Program-made: the position numbers and the translations under genes
The notes under the pieces: generated by a model
What the model was told of the DNA's origin: nothing
Database searches by the model: none
The model's input: only the letters and a program-made list of their open reading frames with translations
Source: a virus
Reading direction: 5' to 3' (one strand)
Length of the DNA stretch: 36,229 nt
IMG/VR virus record: IMGVR_UViG_3300005253_003518
Location: 1 to 36,229 of that record
Shown: piece by piece, positions 13,444-22,092 of the stretch
Layout: each line of letters begins with the position of its first letter
How positions within the stretch are numbered: position 1 is the stretch's first letter

Positions 13444-15143
13444 TGCTGGATCAGATGCCAGATGAGCAGACCAACTGGTCAACTGCTGTTCCGGACTGGG
13501 AAGAAAGGATCATGCAGGGCCGGTCTCTTATACCGGATTTACCGCTCTTTGATGCTGTAGCTGATAAGGCGCTGCGGATATTCAAGCGCCTCAGGGTGCC
13601 GGATATCATCGGAACACCGTCGTATGGCGAGGCCTGTGATGAATGGGTCTTCTCATTCGTTCGGGCGATCTTTGGATCTTACGATCCAGTAACAAAGCGC
13701 CGCATGATCCGCGAATTCTTCATGATGGTGCCGAAGAAGAACGGTAAGTCGAGCATCGCCGCGGCAATCATCGTGACCGCCGCGATCATGAACGAGCGCC
13801 CTGAAGCCGAGCTGCTGTTGATCGCGCCGACAAAGACGATTGCTTCGATCGCGTTCAAGCAGGCAAAGGGTATCATTCGCCTCGATGTAGATTTGACACG
13901 CACGTTTCACCTTCAGGACCATCTGAAGAAAATCACACATCGCATCTCTCTGGCAGAGATCGTGATCAAGGCAGCAGATACCGACGCGATTACGGGCGGC
14001 AAATCGACGTTCACGCTGATCGATGAGACGCATGAGTTCGCGACCAAATCGAAAGCCGATGCGGTATTTATCGAGGTCCGAGGAGCGCTGGCAGCGCGGC
14101 CTGATGGCTTCTTGTTGCAAATTACGACGCAGTCGAAAGCACCGCCGGCCGGGGTGTTCAAGAAAGAGCTAGACCGTGCCCGCGCAGTGCGCGACGGCGA
14201 GTTGGTTCTGCCGCTGCTGGCCGTTCTTTATGAGTTACCGCCAAAGGTGCAAAAGTCCGGTGGATGGAAAGACGCAAAAACTTGGGGCCTGGTAAATCCA
14301 AACCTCAACAGATCCGTTGATGAAGCGTTTTTGGCGGATCAGCTGACATCGGCGCTGCGTGATGGCCCAGCCGAGCTTGCGCTTCTGGCATCTCAGCACT
14401 TCAATGTCCAGATTGGTCTCGGCCTCAAGTCAAATAGCTGGGTTGGCGCAAACTATTGGGAAGGGGCTGCTGAGCAGGGCCTCGACTTGAATGAACTGAT
14501 TACCCGCTGTGAGGTTGCTGTGGTCGGCATCGATGGCGGTGGTTTGGACGATCTGATGGGGCTGGCCGTCATTGGACGCGATCGCGCTACTAAGGATTGG
14601 CTGCATTGGGCGAAGGCTTGGGCGCACCCGGAAGTGTTCAAACGCAAAGAAATCGCGCCAACGTTGCAGGATTTTGCAGCAGCTGGTGATTTGGTCACCG
14701 TTGGAGACGACGAGCCGACCAGAGACATTGTCGAGGTCGCAGACATTGTCGAGCAGCTGCTGGATTCTGGGCTGCTGCCCGAAGAGGGCGCGGTTGGTCT
14801 CGATCCAATGGGGGTGAGCGCGTTGGTCGACGAAATGGCGTCGCGTGGTGTCGAGCACAAGATGATGGTGGCCGTAGGGCAGGGGTATCGATTGACCCCG
14901 GCCATTAACGGCATGGAACGCAAGCTGAAGAACGGGACTTTTCGCCACTGCGGATCGCCGATGATGGCTTGGGTTCTGGGTAATGCCAAAACAGAACAAC
15001 GGGGAAACGCGGTTTTGATCACCAAAGAGACAGCCGGTAAGGCAAAGATCGACCCGCTCATGGCGACCTTCGATGCCTTTATGATGATGTCGCGCAATCC
15101 GGTGGCCGCCGGCGCACGTGCATTCGAGTACACAGGGATCTGA
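13443..15143 (+). CDS. terL: Terminase large subunit
   Basis: A 566-aa packaging motor. The ATPase has a Walker A VPKKNGKSS at 96-104 and a Walker B TLIDETHE at 191-198. The nuclease domain starts with VGIDGGGLDD (Asp364 and Asp369/370) and has a further acidic site near residue 550 (TFDAFMMM). This is the Terminase_1 / HK97-type layout at full length. It pumps DNA into the prohead and cuts the genome ends. It overlaps the small subunit gene and is followed after 2 bases by the portal gene. Confidence 0.97.
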   Translation: MLDQMPDEQTNWSTAVPDWEERIMQGRSLIPDLPLFDAVADKALRIFKRLRVPDIIGTPSYGEACDEWVFSFVRAIFGSYDPVTKRRMIREFFMMVPKKNGKSSIAAAIIVTAAIMNERPEAELLLIAPTKTIASIAFKQAKGIIRLDVDLTRTFHLQDHLKKITHRISLAEIVIKAADTDAITGGKSTFTLIDETHEFATKSKADAVFIEVRGALAARPDGFLLQITTQSKAPPAGVFKKELDRARAVRDGELVLPLLAVLYELPPKVQKSGGWKDAKTWGLVNPNLNRSVDEAFLADQLTSALRDGPAELALLASQHFNVQIGLGLKSNSWVGANYWEGAAEQGLDLNELITRCEVAVVGIDGGGLDDLMGLAVIGRDRATKDWLHWAKAWAHPEVFKRKEIAPTLQDFAAAGDLVTVGDDEPTRDIVEVADIVEQLLDSGLLPEEGAVGLDPMGVSALVDEMASRGVEHKMMVAVGQGYRLTPAINGMERKLKNGTFRHCGSPMMAWVLGNAKTEQRGNAVLITKETAGKAKIDPLMATFDAFMMMSRNPVAAGARAFEYTGI

Positions 15144-15145
15144 TC

Positions 15146-16414
15146 ATGGGCATTATGGACTTCTTGAGGCCTGCTCGCGGGCAGGTTACGCAATCGGTGC
15201 GCGCTGAACCTCCGCTTCAGGCATCCGGTGCCGATGTCCAGAGCGAACGGCACTGGAACGGCATCGTGACAGCCGGACGCTCCAAAACCGGTGTTCGCGT
15301 CGACGAAAAGAGCGCACTGTCAATTCCGGCCACGCTGCAGGCACTGCGGATCCTGACTGGTGTCTTTGCGATGACACCGTTGCACTATTACGAGCGTCGG
15401 CAAGGTGGCCGCTTTGCCGCCTTGGAGGAGACCGAAGGCAAGCTCTTCAAGGTTTCGCCGAACAGCCATCAGACGCCATTTGCGTTCCTTGAACTGCTCA
15501 TGGCCGACATCCTTCTGGCCGGTGATTTCTATGCCTATGTCAGTCGGGGCGCGGACGGACGGGCAAAAGTGCTGACGCGGCTCAAACCAGGCACGGTGCT
15601 GGTGGCTGAATACTTCGATCGGCAAGAGGGCACGATCCTCTTTTACGACGCCACCCTGCCTGATGGGTCGCACGAGCGGTTCCCGGCGCGGGACATCTTT
15701 CACGTGCCGGGGTTCTCCCGCAATGGATTGAACGGCCTGAACCCGATCCAGTATGCGCGTGACGCCCTTGGAGGTGCAATCGCCACGTCTGACCACACCT
15801 CACGGTTCTGGAACAAGGGCGGCAGACCCTCGACCGTTCTATCGACTGAACAGAAAGTCGGACCAGAGGACAAGCGTCGCATCAAAGATGACTGGTCAAA
15901 ACTTTACGCTGGCCAAGACGGTGAAATGATCGCTGTTCTTGATCAGGACTTGAAGGCGAACTTCCTCACTCATGACATGCGCCAAAGCCAATTTCTCGAA
16001 ACACGACAGTTTCAGGTGGTTGATCTTGCACGCATCTGGGGCGTGCCGCCGCATCTGATCTTCGATCTGTCGAAGGCGACTTTTGGCAATATCGAACAAC
16101 AATCGCTTGAGTTCGTAATCTATCACCTCGGGCCGCATTACGCGCGGTTGGCACAGGCGGCCACCAAGGCCTTTGCGCGCGAAGGGTTCTACTTCGAACA
16201 CGTAACCGACGCGCTTGTAAAAGGCGACCTCAAGAGCCGGATGGAAGCGTTCTGGCTGCAGCGTCAGATGGGCATGGTCAACGGCAACGAGCTGCGCAGC
16301 TACGAGAACAAGCCGGACATCCAAGGCGCAGCAGGCACCGATTACTGGATGCCGTCTAACTTTCAAGTGGCTGGCAAGACTGCCGACAGCCCCCCTGCAA
16401 ATGGAGATAACTAG
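15146..16414 (+). CDS. Portal protein, HK97 family
   Basis: A 422-aa protein that would form the dodecameric ring through which DNA enters the head. The N-terminal pattern (SIPATLQALRILTGVFAMTP followed by LHYYER), the central FHVPGFSRNGLNGLNPIQYA and the ARIWGVPPHLIFDLSK segment with GNIEQQSLEF are typical of HK97-type portals. Size is normal. It sits between the large terminase and the protease, as in HK97. The stop overlaps the next start (TAGTG). Confidence 0.96.
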   Translation: MGIMDFLRPARGQVTQSVRAEPPLQASGADVQSERHWNGIVTAGRSKTGVRVDEKSALSIPATLQALRILTGVFAMTPLHYYERRQGGRFAALEETEGKLFKVSPNSHQTPFAFLELLMADILLAGDFYAYVSRGADGRAKVLTRLKPGTVLVAEYFDRQEGTILFYDATLPDGSHERFPARDIFHVPGFSRNGLNGLNPIQYARDALGGAIATSDHTSRFWNKGGRPSTVLSTEQKVGPEDKRRIKDDWSKLYAGQDGEMIAVLDQDLKANFLTHDMRQSQFLETRQFQVVDLARIWGVPPHLIFDLSKATFGNIEQQSLEFVIYHLGPHYARLAQAATKAFAREGFYFEHVTDALVKGDLKSRMEAFWLQRQMGMVNGNELRSYENKPDIQGAAGTDYWMPSNFQVAGKTADSPPANGDN

Positions 16415-17358
16415 TGAGCAAAGATCTGACTGCACTGATTGCAGCTATCCGGTCGCAGCCGTGGGCAATCCTTCCCGACTATCTCGCTGCGATCGAGGCC
16501 ATCGCGGCGCGTGCGCTGGATGATGACGTACTCGAACGCATTGCGCGCGATGGTCATATCGAGAACGTCGATGCGTCCAAGATGGCAATAGCAGCTGTGG
16601 GCACCCGGCTGGAAGGCGCACGGATGTCGACCATTCGTGACGGCTGCGCGGTGATACCTGTGATTGGTGCGATCTTCCCGCGGGCAAGCATGGTTGGCGC
16701 ATCGACGGATGGCACCTCACTGGATGCGGTCATGCGGGATCATCGTGTGGCATTGGCGTCAGCTGACGTCGAGCGGATCGTCATGCTGTTCGACAGCCCC
16801 GGTGGCGTTGTGTCAGGTCTTGGCGAGGCTGCTGAGATGCTGCGCGCGTCTACCAAGCCGATCACGGCGTTCATCACCGGTAACGGCGCGTCGGCTGCAT
16901 ATTGGCTGGCATCGCAGGCCAGCGAGATAGTGATGGATCGATCTGCAGCTGTGGGCTCGATCGGGGTTGTCGCTTCGATGACCCGTCAAGAAGCACCGGA
17001 TGCCAACGGTCGCCGCTCCTATGAAGTGGTGAGCACCGGTGCGCCAATGAAGCGTCCAGACCCCAGCACCGAAGAAGGCAAGGCCGCCATTCAACGTGAC
17101 ATCGACGCAATCGAAGAGATTTTCATCGCCGATGTCGCCGCCGGGCGCAAAGTGACCGAAGCGCGGGTTCGCGCCGAATTCGGGCAAGGGGCGATGCTTT
17201 CCGCTGCCCGTGCTGTGGCGGCGGGTATGGCTGACCGTATGGGTACCCTTGAGGCGCTGCTGTCAGAGAAATCCGGGCGCACCCGGCAACCAGTGGTGGG
17301 AAGCCGTGCGCGTGCTTCTACCGACATTGAAACGCGGCGTGCCGCAATAAGGAGCTGA
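16414..17358 (+). CDS. S49 (SppA/ClpP-fold) prohead protease
   Basis: A 314-aa protease starting with GTG. The S49 fold shows in VMLFDSPGGVVSG (124-136) and the nucleophile Ser160 in TGNGASAAYWLAS. A likely general base is Lys213 in GAPMKRP, 53 residues later, as in SppA-type Ser-Lys enzymes. It would trim capsid subunits and scaffold during maturation, as lambda gpC does. It lies between portal and capsid. The variable C-terminal tail after about residue 280 is Arg-rich. The family call is firm; the base residue is inferred. Confidence 0.94.
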   Translation: MSKDLTALIAAIRSQPWAILPDYLAAIEAIAARALDDDVLERIARDGHIENVDASKMAIAAVGTRLEGARMSTIRDGCAVIPVIGAIFPRASMVGASTDGTSLDAVMRDHRVALASADVERIVMLFDSPGGVVSGLGEAAEMLRASTKPITAFITGNGASAAYWLASQASEIVMDRSAAVGSIGVVASMTRQEAPDANGRRSYEVVSTGAPMKRPDPSTEEGKAAIQRDIDAIEEIFIADVAAGRKVTEARVRAEFGQGAMLSAARAVAAGMADRMGTLEALLSEKSGRTRQPVVGSRARASTDIETRRAAIRS

Positions 17359-17360
17359 TC

Positions 17361-18671
17361 ATGGATAAAATCCTTGAGCTGAGAACCCGCCGCGCGGGTA
17401 TTATCGACCAGATGGATGCGCTGCTCGCATCTGTGCCCGATGGTGACGATATGACTGCCGAACAGGTAACTGCTTTTGATGCGCTGAAAGCGCAGGATGA
17501 CAAAGCAGCGACTGAACTGACACGCCTCGAAGATCTTGAGCGCCGTCGCGCCGCCGCTGCGCGCACGCCTGAGCCACTTCCCGGTAGCGCCGCGCCGGTT
17601 GCTGGCACCACGCCTGCAAAACCAGCCGAAAAGGGTCTGACCTTTGGCCGCATGGTCCGCACGATCGCGGCTGCGGGTGGCAATCACTACGTCGCGCAGC
17701 AGCTGGCCGAAGCCAGCGGCGACAGCGGTCTCTTTGCCAACCAGAACATGAGCACCGGTACCGCTGGCGGTTTCCTTGTGCCCGAAGATGTATCGACCGA
17801 AGTGATCGAGCTTCTGCGTCCCGTCAGCGTTGTGACTGCAATGGGCCCACGCATCGTGCCGATGCCCAACGGTAACATGACCACCAACCGCCGCGTTAGC
17901 GGTGCCAATTTCGGCTATGGTGGCGAGCAGGAAGATGCGCCGGCAACCGGCTACGAATACGGGCAGGTCAAGCTGTCTGCGAAGAAGCTGAGCGGGATCA
18001 TTCCGGTATCGAACGATCTGCTGCGCTCCAGCTCGACAGCTGTGGATCGGATGATCCGCGATGATGCGGTCGAAGACGCCGCGCAAATTCAGGATCGTCA
18101 CTTCCTGCGCGGTGCTGGCACTGAATACAAGCCCAAGGGGTTCCGTTACCAACATATAGGCACCCCATTCGAAGCAACGCACATCCTGACCATGACAGCG
18201 ATTCCTGATGTGCAGAAGGTCGATAATGACCTCGGCGCGATGGAGCTTGCCCTTGGTAATAACAACATAGTCTACACTGGCGCGCATTGGATCATGTCGC
18301 CCCGGTCGGCGATGTTCCTGACCAACCTGCGCGACGGCAATGGCAACAAGGTCTATCCAGAGATGGGGGACAACATGTTGCGCAAGAAACCTGTGCACAT
18401 CACGACCGAAATCCCGGACAATCTCGGCGGTACCGGTGTCGCCTCCGAGATCATGCTTGTTCACCCTGCGCATGTCATGGTTGGCGAACACATGGGCATC
18501 GAAATCGCCATGTCGACAGAGGCGGCGTACAAGGACGCCAGCGGAACCATGCAGGCAGCATTCAGCCGCGACGAAACTTTGATGCGCATGATCATGCAGC
18601 ATGACATTGGCCTGCGCCATCTGGCTGCGCTGTCCATCATGACCGGCGTCACGTGGGGCGCACCCGGCTAA
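17361..18671 (+). CDS. Major capsid protein, HK97 fold
   Basis: A 436-aa protein. Residues 1-75 are a charged coiled coil (scaffolding delta domain) likely removed by the protease, followed by a Pro/Ala linker (76-105). The mature part has the TGTAGGFLVPEDVSTEVIEL start and the GIIPVSNDLLRSSS spine-helix region typical of the HK97 family. It forms the icosahedral shell. It follows the protease gene after 2 bases. A long antisense open frame over this gene is a codon-bias shadow. Confidence 0.96.
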   Translation: MDKILELRTRRAGIIDQMDALLASVPDGDDMTAEQVTAFDALKAQDDKAATELTRLEDLERRRAAAARTPEPLPGSAAPVAGTTPAKPAEKGLTFGRMVRTIAAAGGNHYVAQQLAEASGDSGLFANQNMSTGTAGGFLVPEDVSTEVIELLRPVSVVTAMGPRIVPMPNGNMTTNRRVSGANFGYGGEQEDAPATGYEYGQVKLSAKKLSGIIPVSNDLLRSSSTAVDRMIRDDAVEDAAQIQDRHFLRGAGTEYKPKGFRYQHIGTPFEATHILTMTAIPDVQKVDNDLGAMELALGNNNIVYTGAHWIMSPRSAMFLTNLRDGNGNKVYPEMGDNMLRKKPVHITTEIPDNLGGTGVASEIMLVHPAHVMVGEHMGIEIAMSTEAAYKDASGTMQAAFSRDETLMRMIMQHDIGLRHLAALSIMTGVTWGAPG

Positions 18672-18702
18672 TTTTCACCTGATCGACTTCTGAACCAAAC
18701 AC

Positions 18703-18731
18703 GCTTCGGCTTGGGTGAATCCAGCCGAAGC
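18703..18731 (+). other. Hairpin after the capsid gene
   Basis: Perfect 9-bp stem GCTTCGGCT (18703-18711) / AGCCGAAGC (18723-18731) with an 11-base loop and no T tract. It lies between the capsid gene and the next ribosome site. It could protect capsid message 3' ends or lower downstream expression; it does not look like a terminator. Confidence 0.55.
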
Positions 18732-18762
18732 CCAGATGGGCCTTGCCCAAGGAGAAAGTAAG

Positions 18763-19224
18763 ATGACCACTCAATTGCGAAACATCGGCGCGCTTATCGC
18801 AGTAATGGGCGCATCGGCAAATGCCGCGGCCACGGCCGGCGGTGCCGGAGACGCAACGGCCGTCACGGGCGTGATCTTTGACCGAACTGCGATCGGAAAT
18901 CCGCAGTCTGGGGTCGTGGCAATTCCGTTTTCTGCTACGTTGGCGGCTGCGGAAACGCTGTCGATCGGATATAGTGTACAGAGCGGTAACGCCGATGACC
19001 TTGTCGACGCGTCGCCCCTTAAGTCCGCCGCCAGTGCAGTTGTTGCCACGGGCCCAGTCGGAGGCGGGACTGTAACTGGTACGTTCGAAATTGATTTGTC
19101 CCTGGCTGGGGCGGGCCGTTATGTCCGGTTAACCTTTACGCCTGACCTAAGCGCAGCAACCACCGACACGGCGGCGCTTTCGTCTGTGATGGTATTCGGC
19201 GGTTTTGACCGCCTGCCGCAATGA
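18763..19224 (+). CDS. Possible head decoration protein
   Basis: A 153-aa protein rich in Ala, Gly, Thr and Val with alternating beta-strand patterns (GRYVRLTFTPDLSAATTDTA) and few charges. The start at 18763 follows AAGGAG; an upstream in-frame ATG would leave the ribosome site inside the gene. Small beta-rich proteins right after the capsid gene are often decoration or stabilising proteins. I cannot name a family, so the role rests on position and composition. Confidence 0.6.
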   Translation: MTTQLRNIGALIAVMGASANAAATAGGAGDATAVTGVIFDRTAIGNPQSGVVAIPFSATLAAAETLSIGYSVQSGNADDLVDASPLKSAASAVVATGPVGGGTVTGTFEIDLSLAGAGRYVRLTFTPDLSAATTDTAALSSVMVFGGFDRLPQ

Positions 19225-19451
19225 TGGTGATACGCCTGGTCAAGGCGTATAAAATGTATCAGGCCGGTGAGACTGCTGGTTTCAGCGAAAAGCTCGCTGC
19301 GGAGTTGATTGCGTCGAAAATCGGAATTGATCCATTGGAAGAAGCCAAGGCGAAGGCCGACGCTGACGCCAAGGCGAAAGCCGATGCAGACGTCAAGGCG
19401 AAGGCCGACGCTGACGCCAAGGTCGAAGTCACCCCAGGCAAGAAAGCTTAA
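19221..19451 (+). CDS. Small protein with AKAKADAD repeats
   Basis: A 76-aa protein, coupled to the previous gene by ATGA. Residues 1-40 hold a KAYKMYQAGETAGFSEKLAA helix, as in small phage head-tail linker proteins that begin with a VKMYNPGE-type motif. The C-terminal half is three 8-residue units of AKAKADAD type encoded by 24-base DNA repeats, followed by VEVTPGKKA. The tail is probably an extended charged helix. The exact role is unknown; its position says head or connector assembly. Confidence 0.65.
   Translation: MMVIRLVKAYKMYQAGETAGFSEKLAAELIASKIGIDPLEEAKAKADADAKAKADADVKAKADADAKVEVTPGKKA
19344..19427 (+). repeat. Three 24-base tandem repeats in a coding region
   Basis: Units start at 19344, 19368 and 19392, with a partial fourth from 19416. 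Units 1 and 3 differ by one base; unit 2 differs at a few positions. The period of 24 keeps frame, so copy changes would lengthen or shorten the protein by 8 residues. Confidence 0.85.
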
Positions 19452-19454
19452 TCA

Positions 19455-20030
19455 ATGCGGCTGACACGCATAATCGAACCAACTGAGCTACCGGTTTCGC
19501 TTGAGGAGGTTAAGCTGCATTGCCGTGTCGATCATAACGACGAAGACACACTTCTGACATCGTTGATAGCAGCCGCAACTGACTATCTTGATGGTCCGTC
19601 TGGAATTTTGGGACGGGCCATCATCAACCAAGAGTGGCTGATCGAGCTGGATGAGTGGCCAATTTATCTGGTGCTCCCGATCGAGCCAATCCAAACTGTC
19701 TTGGTTAAATACAATAATGAAGCGGGTATCGAGACTACGATAGCAGGCTCAGATATTATTCTGATAAACAATCCTTCAGCCCGGAGTATCCTCGAATGGG
19801 TTGATGGATTTTCGTTCCCTAAATTGAACGCTTCACGTTACCCGATCGGGATCACACTAAGTGCAGGTTTCGGAGCGGCAGCTGAAATTCCAGAATCCAT
19901 CAAGGTGGCAATTCAAATGATTGTAGGGAATTGGTATGAAAATCGGGAAGCCACCGTTGTAGGGATGTCGGTAGTAGATTTGCCCATGGCCGTTAATGCC
20001 TTGTTGGCCAGATGGCGGGTGCTTCTGTGA
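19455..20030 (+). CDS. Head-tail connector protein, HK97 gp6-like
   Basis: A 191-aa protein. The N-terminal LPVSLEEVKLHCRVDHNDED and the following LIAAATDYLDGPSG helix are the hallmark of gp6-like connectors, which form the ring under the portal. The later SIKVAIQMIVGNWYENRE helix and a C-terminal LPMAVNALLARWR are also family-typical. It lies in the expected place before head closure and tail genes. Confidence is high from the pattern and gene order. Confidence 0.92.
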   Translation: MRLTRIIEPTELPVSLEEVKLHCRVDHNDEDTLLTSLIAAATDYLDGPSGILGRAIINQEWLIELDEWPIYLVLPIEPIQTVLVKYNNEAGIETTIAGSDIILINNPSARSILEWVDGFSFPKLNASRYPIGITLSAGFGAAAEIPESIKVAIQMIVGNWYENREATVVGMSVVDLPMAVNALLARWRVLL

Positions 20031-20359
20031 GGGCGGGTAGACTTAGGCACCGGGTGGCATTCAACCGTCAGGCAACCGTTCCAGACGGATATGGCAATGT
20101 GACAGGGGAGTTTGCACCACTGTTCACAGTCTGGGGCAACGTACGCGAAACCACGGGCAAAGAACGGGTAGCGGCGGGGTCGGTCGAGAACACACGCACG
20201 GCGACAATTCGCATTCGTGCCAGCTCGCAATCGAACGGATTGACCGAAGCTGATCAGGCTGTGGCGCGTGGTGAAACATGGAACATTCGCGGCATTGCGC
20301 AGGCTGACGACAAGGGCGCGATGCTGGATCTTCTGGTTGAAGCGGGCGGTGCGCAATGA
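20027..20359 (+). CDS. Head closure protein, SPP1 gp16 / HK97 gp7-like
   Basis: A 110-aa beta-barrel type protein that would seal the connector. The family start is a short MRAGRLRHRVAF-type peptide, which fixes the GTG at 20027 with a GTGA overlap; an in-frame ATG at 20012 would add five residues. The middle shows VWGNVRETTGKE and the IRGIAQADDKG C-terminal strand typical of head closure and head-tail joining proteins. It sits between connector and gp10-like genes. Confidence 0.88.
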   Translation: MRAGRLRHRVAFNRQATVPDGYGNVTGEFAPLFTVWGNVRETTGKERVAAGSVENTRTATIRIRASSQSNGLTEADQAVARGETWNIRGIAQADDKGAMLDLLVEAGGAQ

Positions 20360-20694
20360 AGAAATCCGGGTTCACGGCAACAAAGTCCATGCTCAACAGG
20401 GTAACGCCCGAAGTAGAAGCACAATTTGAGGCGGCGAACCGTGACAACGCGGAAATGATTGTAGATCTGGCGAAGGTGCTTATCCCCGAGAAAACCGGCA
20501 CGAACCGCGCGCTGATCCGCAACATACCCGGCGAGGATGGTTCCCAACTAATCGACTTCGGGCCGAAAGCTAAGGTTATCGAGGGCAAGCGCGGGCCGCG
20601 TCCATTCGTGAACCCTGCACTTGCGGCGACGAAGAAAAAGCGAGTTGCGCGGAATCGCAAGGCGATCAAGAAAGCAATTAAGGCGGTGAGTTGA
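20356..20694 (+). CDS. HK97 gp10-family tail completion protein
   Basis: A 112-aa basic protein. The LIPEKTGTNRALIRN segment and the RPFVNPAL motif near residue 80 are typical of HK97 gp10 proteins. The C terminus is Lys/Arg-rich. These proteins act where the tail joins the head. It overlaps the gene before (ATGA) and after (TGATG). Confidence 0.9.
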   Translation: MKKSGFTATKSMLNRVTPEVEAQFEAANRDNAEMIVDLAKVLIPEKTGTNRALIRNIPGEDGSQLIDFGPKAKVIEGKRGPRPFVNPALAATKKKRVARNRKAIKKAIKAVS

Positions 20695-21104
20695 TGGCTG
20701 ACGGTTACGCACTAGCCTTGCAGAAGGCACTTGTCGCAGCGCTCAAGAGCAACGCAACCGTAATGGCGCTTGTTGAGACACGGGTTTACGACCAACCACC
20801 GCAAAGCGCAGCGCGGCCATATATCCGCATAGGCGGGATTGAACCGCGCCCGGTTCGAACTGATGGCAAAGCAGCTGCGTCCCTGACGTTCGGAATTGAG
20901 GCGCACAGCCGCCCCGTAACGTCTGGGCGTATAGAGGCTACCAGATGCGCAGAAGCTATCGTAGCCACGCTAGATAATGCCGCGTTGACGGTCACCGGCT
21001 TCACGTCTGTTCAGGTTCACTGGCAGACCCAAACGGTCGCGCAAGACAGCGATGGGGAGAGTTATACGGCCATCGTGGCGTTCACGACGCTGCTGGATGG
21101 CTAA
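20694..21104 (+). CDS. DUF3168-family tail terminator
   Basis: A 136-aa protein. The opening ALQKALVAALKSNATVMALV, the PYIRIGG strand and the IEAHSRPVTSGRIEATRCAE segment fit DUF3168 tail terminators, which cap the tail tube and set its end. The ATG at 20694 is preferred over the TTG one codon earlier. The stop overlaps, by 3 bases, the stop of a lipoprotein gene on the other strand. Confidence 0.88.
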   Translation: MADGYALALQKALVAALKSNATVMALVETRVYDQPPQSAARPYIRIGGIEPRPVRTDGKAAASLTFGIEAHSRPVTSGRIEATRCAEAIVATLDNAALTVTGFTSVQVHWQTQTVAQDSDGESYTAIVAFTTLLDG

Positions 21105-21559
21105 ATCTGACTGATCAACCAGGACATATGGCTCTGACCGTTAATGTAAACATTGGGCTTCCACTTCGCCCCTGTATCAACAGGGTGCACAATCAGGCAG
21201 GTTACAGCTGATCGGAGGTCAACCCCGAAACTGTTCTTGGCCTCGTAAGTGACCTGAAATTCGGAGATTGTGTATTCACCAGTTTCCTCCATGCGCTTTG
21301 ACATGGCAATTAAGGATTCACGCAACTCGCGCCGCCTCTTATCGGTGACGGGTTTGTATCTGTCAGTTTTATGGGCAATGCGGGAGTGGGTGTAAGGTTC
21401 GGACCTGACCTTGAATCGTTCAATCTCTGAGAAGCTGGACGGCGATTTGAGGCGTTTCTGTATGGCCTCATGACAGCCTGTCACCAACCTATCTTCTTGG
21501 CTTTCGCACCCGGCTAAACCCGATGCGGCCAATAGCGCGGCAACAGCTGTGTATTTCAT
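21101..21559 (-). CDS. Prophage lipoprotein on the antisense strand of the late operon
   Basis: A 152-aa protein with a lipoprotein signal peptide: a Lys near the start, hydrophobic AAVAALLAASG and lipobox LAGC (Cys18), so it should be lipidated and held in a membrane. The mature part starts with a CHEAIQKRLKSPSSF pattern seen in small secreted proteins of unknown function. An AAGGAAA ribosome site precedes the ATG at 21559; frames further upstream are less likely. It is the only minus-strand gene inside the structural operon, between tail terminator and tail tube genes. This is the profile of a lysogenic-conversion (moron) gene, perhaps blocking superinfection; the role is inferred. Confidence 0.8.
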   Translation of the reverse strand: MKYTAVAALLAASGLAGCESQEDRLVTGCHEAIQKRLKSPSSFSEIERFKVRSEPYTHSRIAHKTDRYKPVTDKRRRELRESLIAMSKRMEETGEYTISEFQVTYEAKNSFGVDLRSAVTCLIVHPVDTGAKWKPNVYINGQSHMSWLISQI

Positions 21560-21645
21560 AGAATTTCCTTTGTGCATAATGCGCGAGGGTAAGCCCTTAA
21601 ACCCGCTCTGGGCAAGCAATTGATACCCACAAAAGGAGCCTACCC

Positions 21646-22092
21646 ATGGCAAAGCAACAAGGCAAACTGCTGCTAGTTAAGATCGGTGATGGCGCTGCAA
21701 CTGAGCTGTTTTCTACTCTTTGCGGCCTACAATCTAAAACCCTTACTGTGAACAACAACAGCTTTGACGTTACCACCCAAGACTGCACCGCCCCTGGTGG
21801 GCAGCTCTGGCAGGAACTCATGACCGGGATGCGGTCTGTCGAGGTGTCCGGCAATGGGGTGTTCGAGGGCGGCACTACGCTGGATCGATTCATTGCGATC
21901 GCATACGGATCTGGCGCTGTTGACACCGCAGACGCTATCGGCAACTTCGAAGTGATTGTTCCAGATCTCGGCACCTTTGCAGGCGCGTTCCATGTGAACA
22001 GTACAGAATACGGCGGTGAACAAGAGGGCGCGGCAACGTACTCCTTTAGCTTGGCGTCGTCGGGTGCTGTTACCTTCACTGCTGCTGTATAA
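21646..22092 (+). CDS. Major tail tube protein
   Basis: A 148-aa protein of the TP901-1/GTA type. The pattern GKLLLVKIGDG near the start, SKTLTVNNNSFDVTTQD, the WQELMTGMRSVEVSGNGVFE segment and the C-terminal beta hairpins fit tail tube subunits that stack as hexamers. A strong AAAGGAG ribosome site suits a highly expressed protein. It follows the tail terminator, as usual, but with a lipoprotein gene inserted between. Confidence 0.93.
   Translation: MAKQQGKLLLVKIGDGAATELFSTLCGLQSKTLTVNNNSFDVTTQDCTAPGGQLWQELMTGMRSVEVSGNGVFEGGTTLDRFIAIAYGSGAVDTADAIGNFEVIVPDLGTFAGAFHVNSTEYGGEQEGAATYSFSLASSGAVTFTAAV

Noticed and set aside
17091-18620. 509-codon open frame on the minus strand over the protease and capsid genes
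   Set aside because: The plus-strand capsid gene is clear and full length. The antisense product is His- and Arg-rich without any domain, which is the usual mirror effect of codon bias in GC-rich genes.
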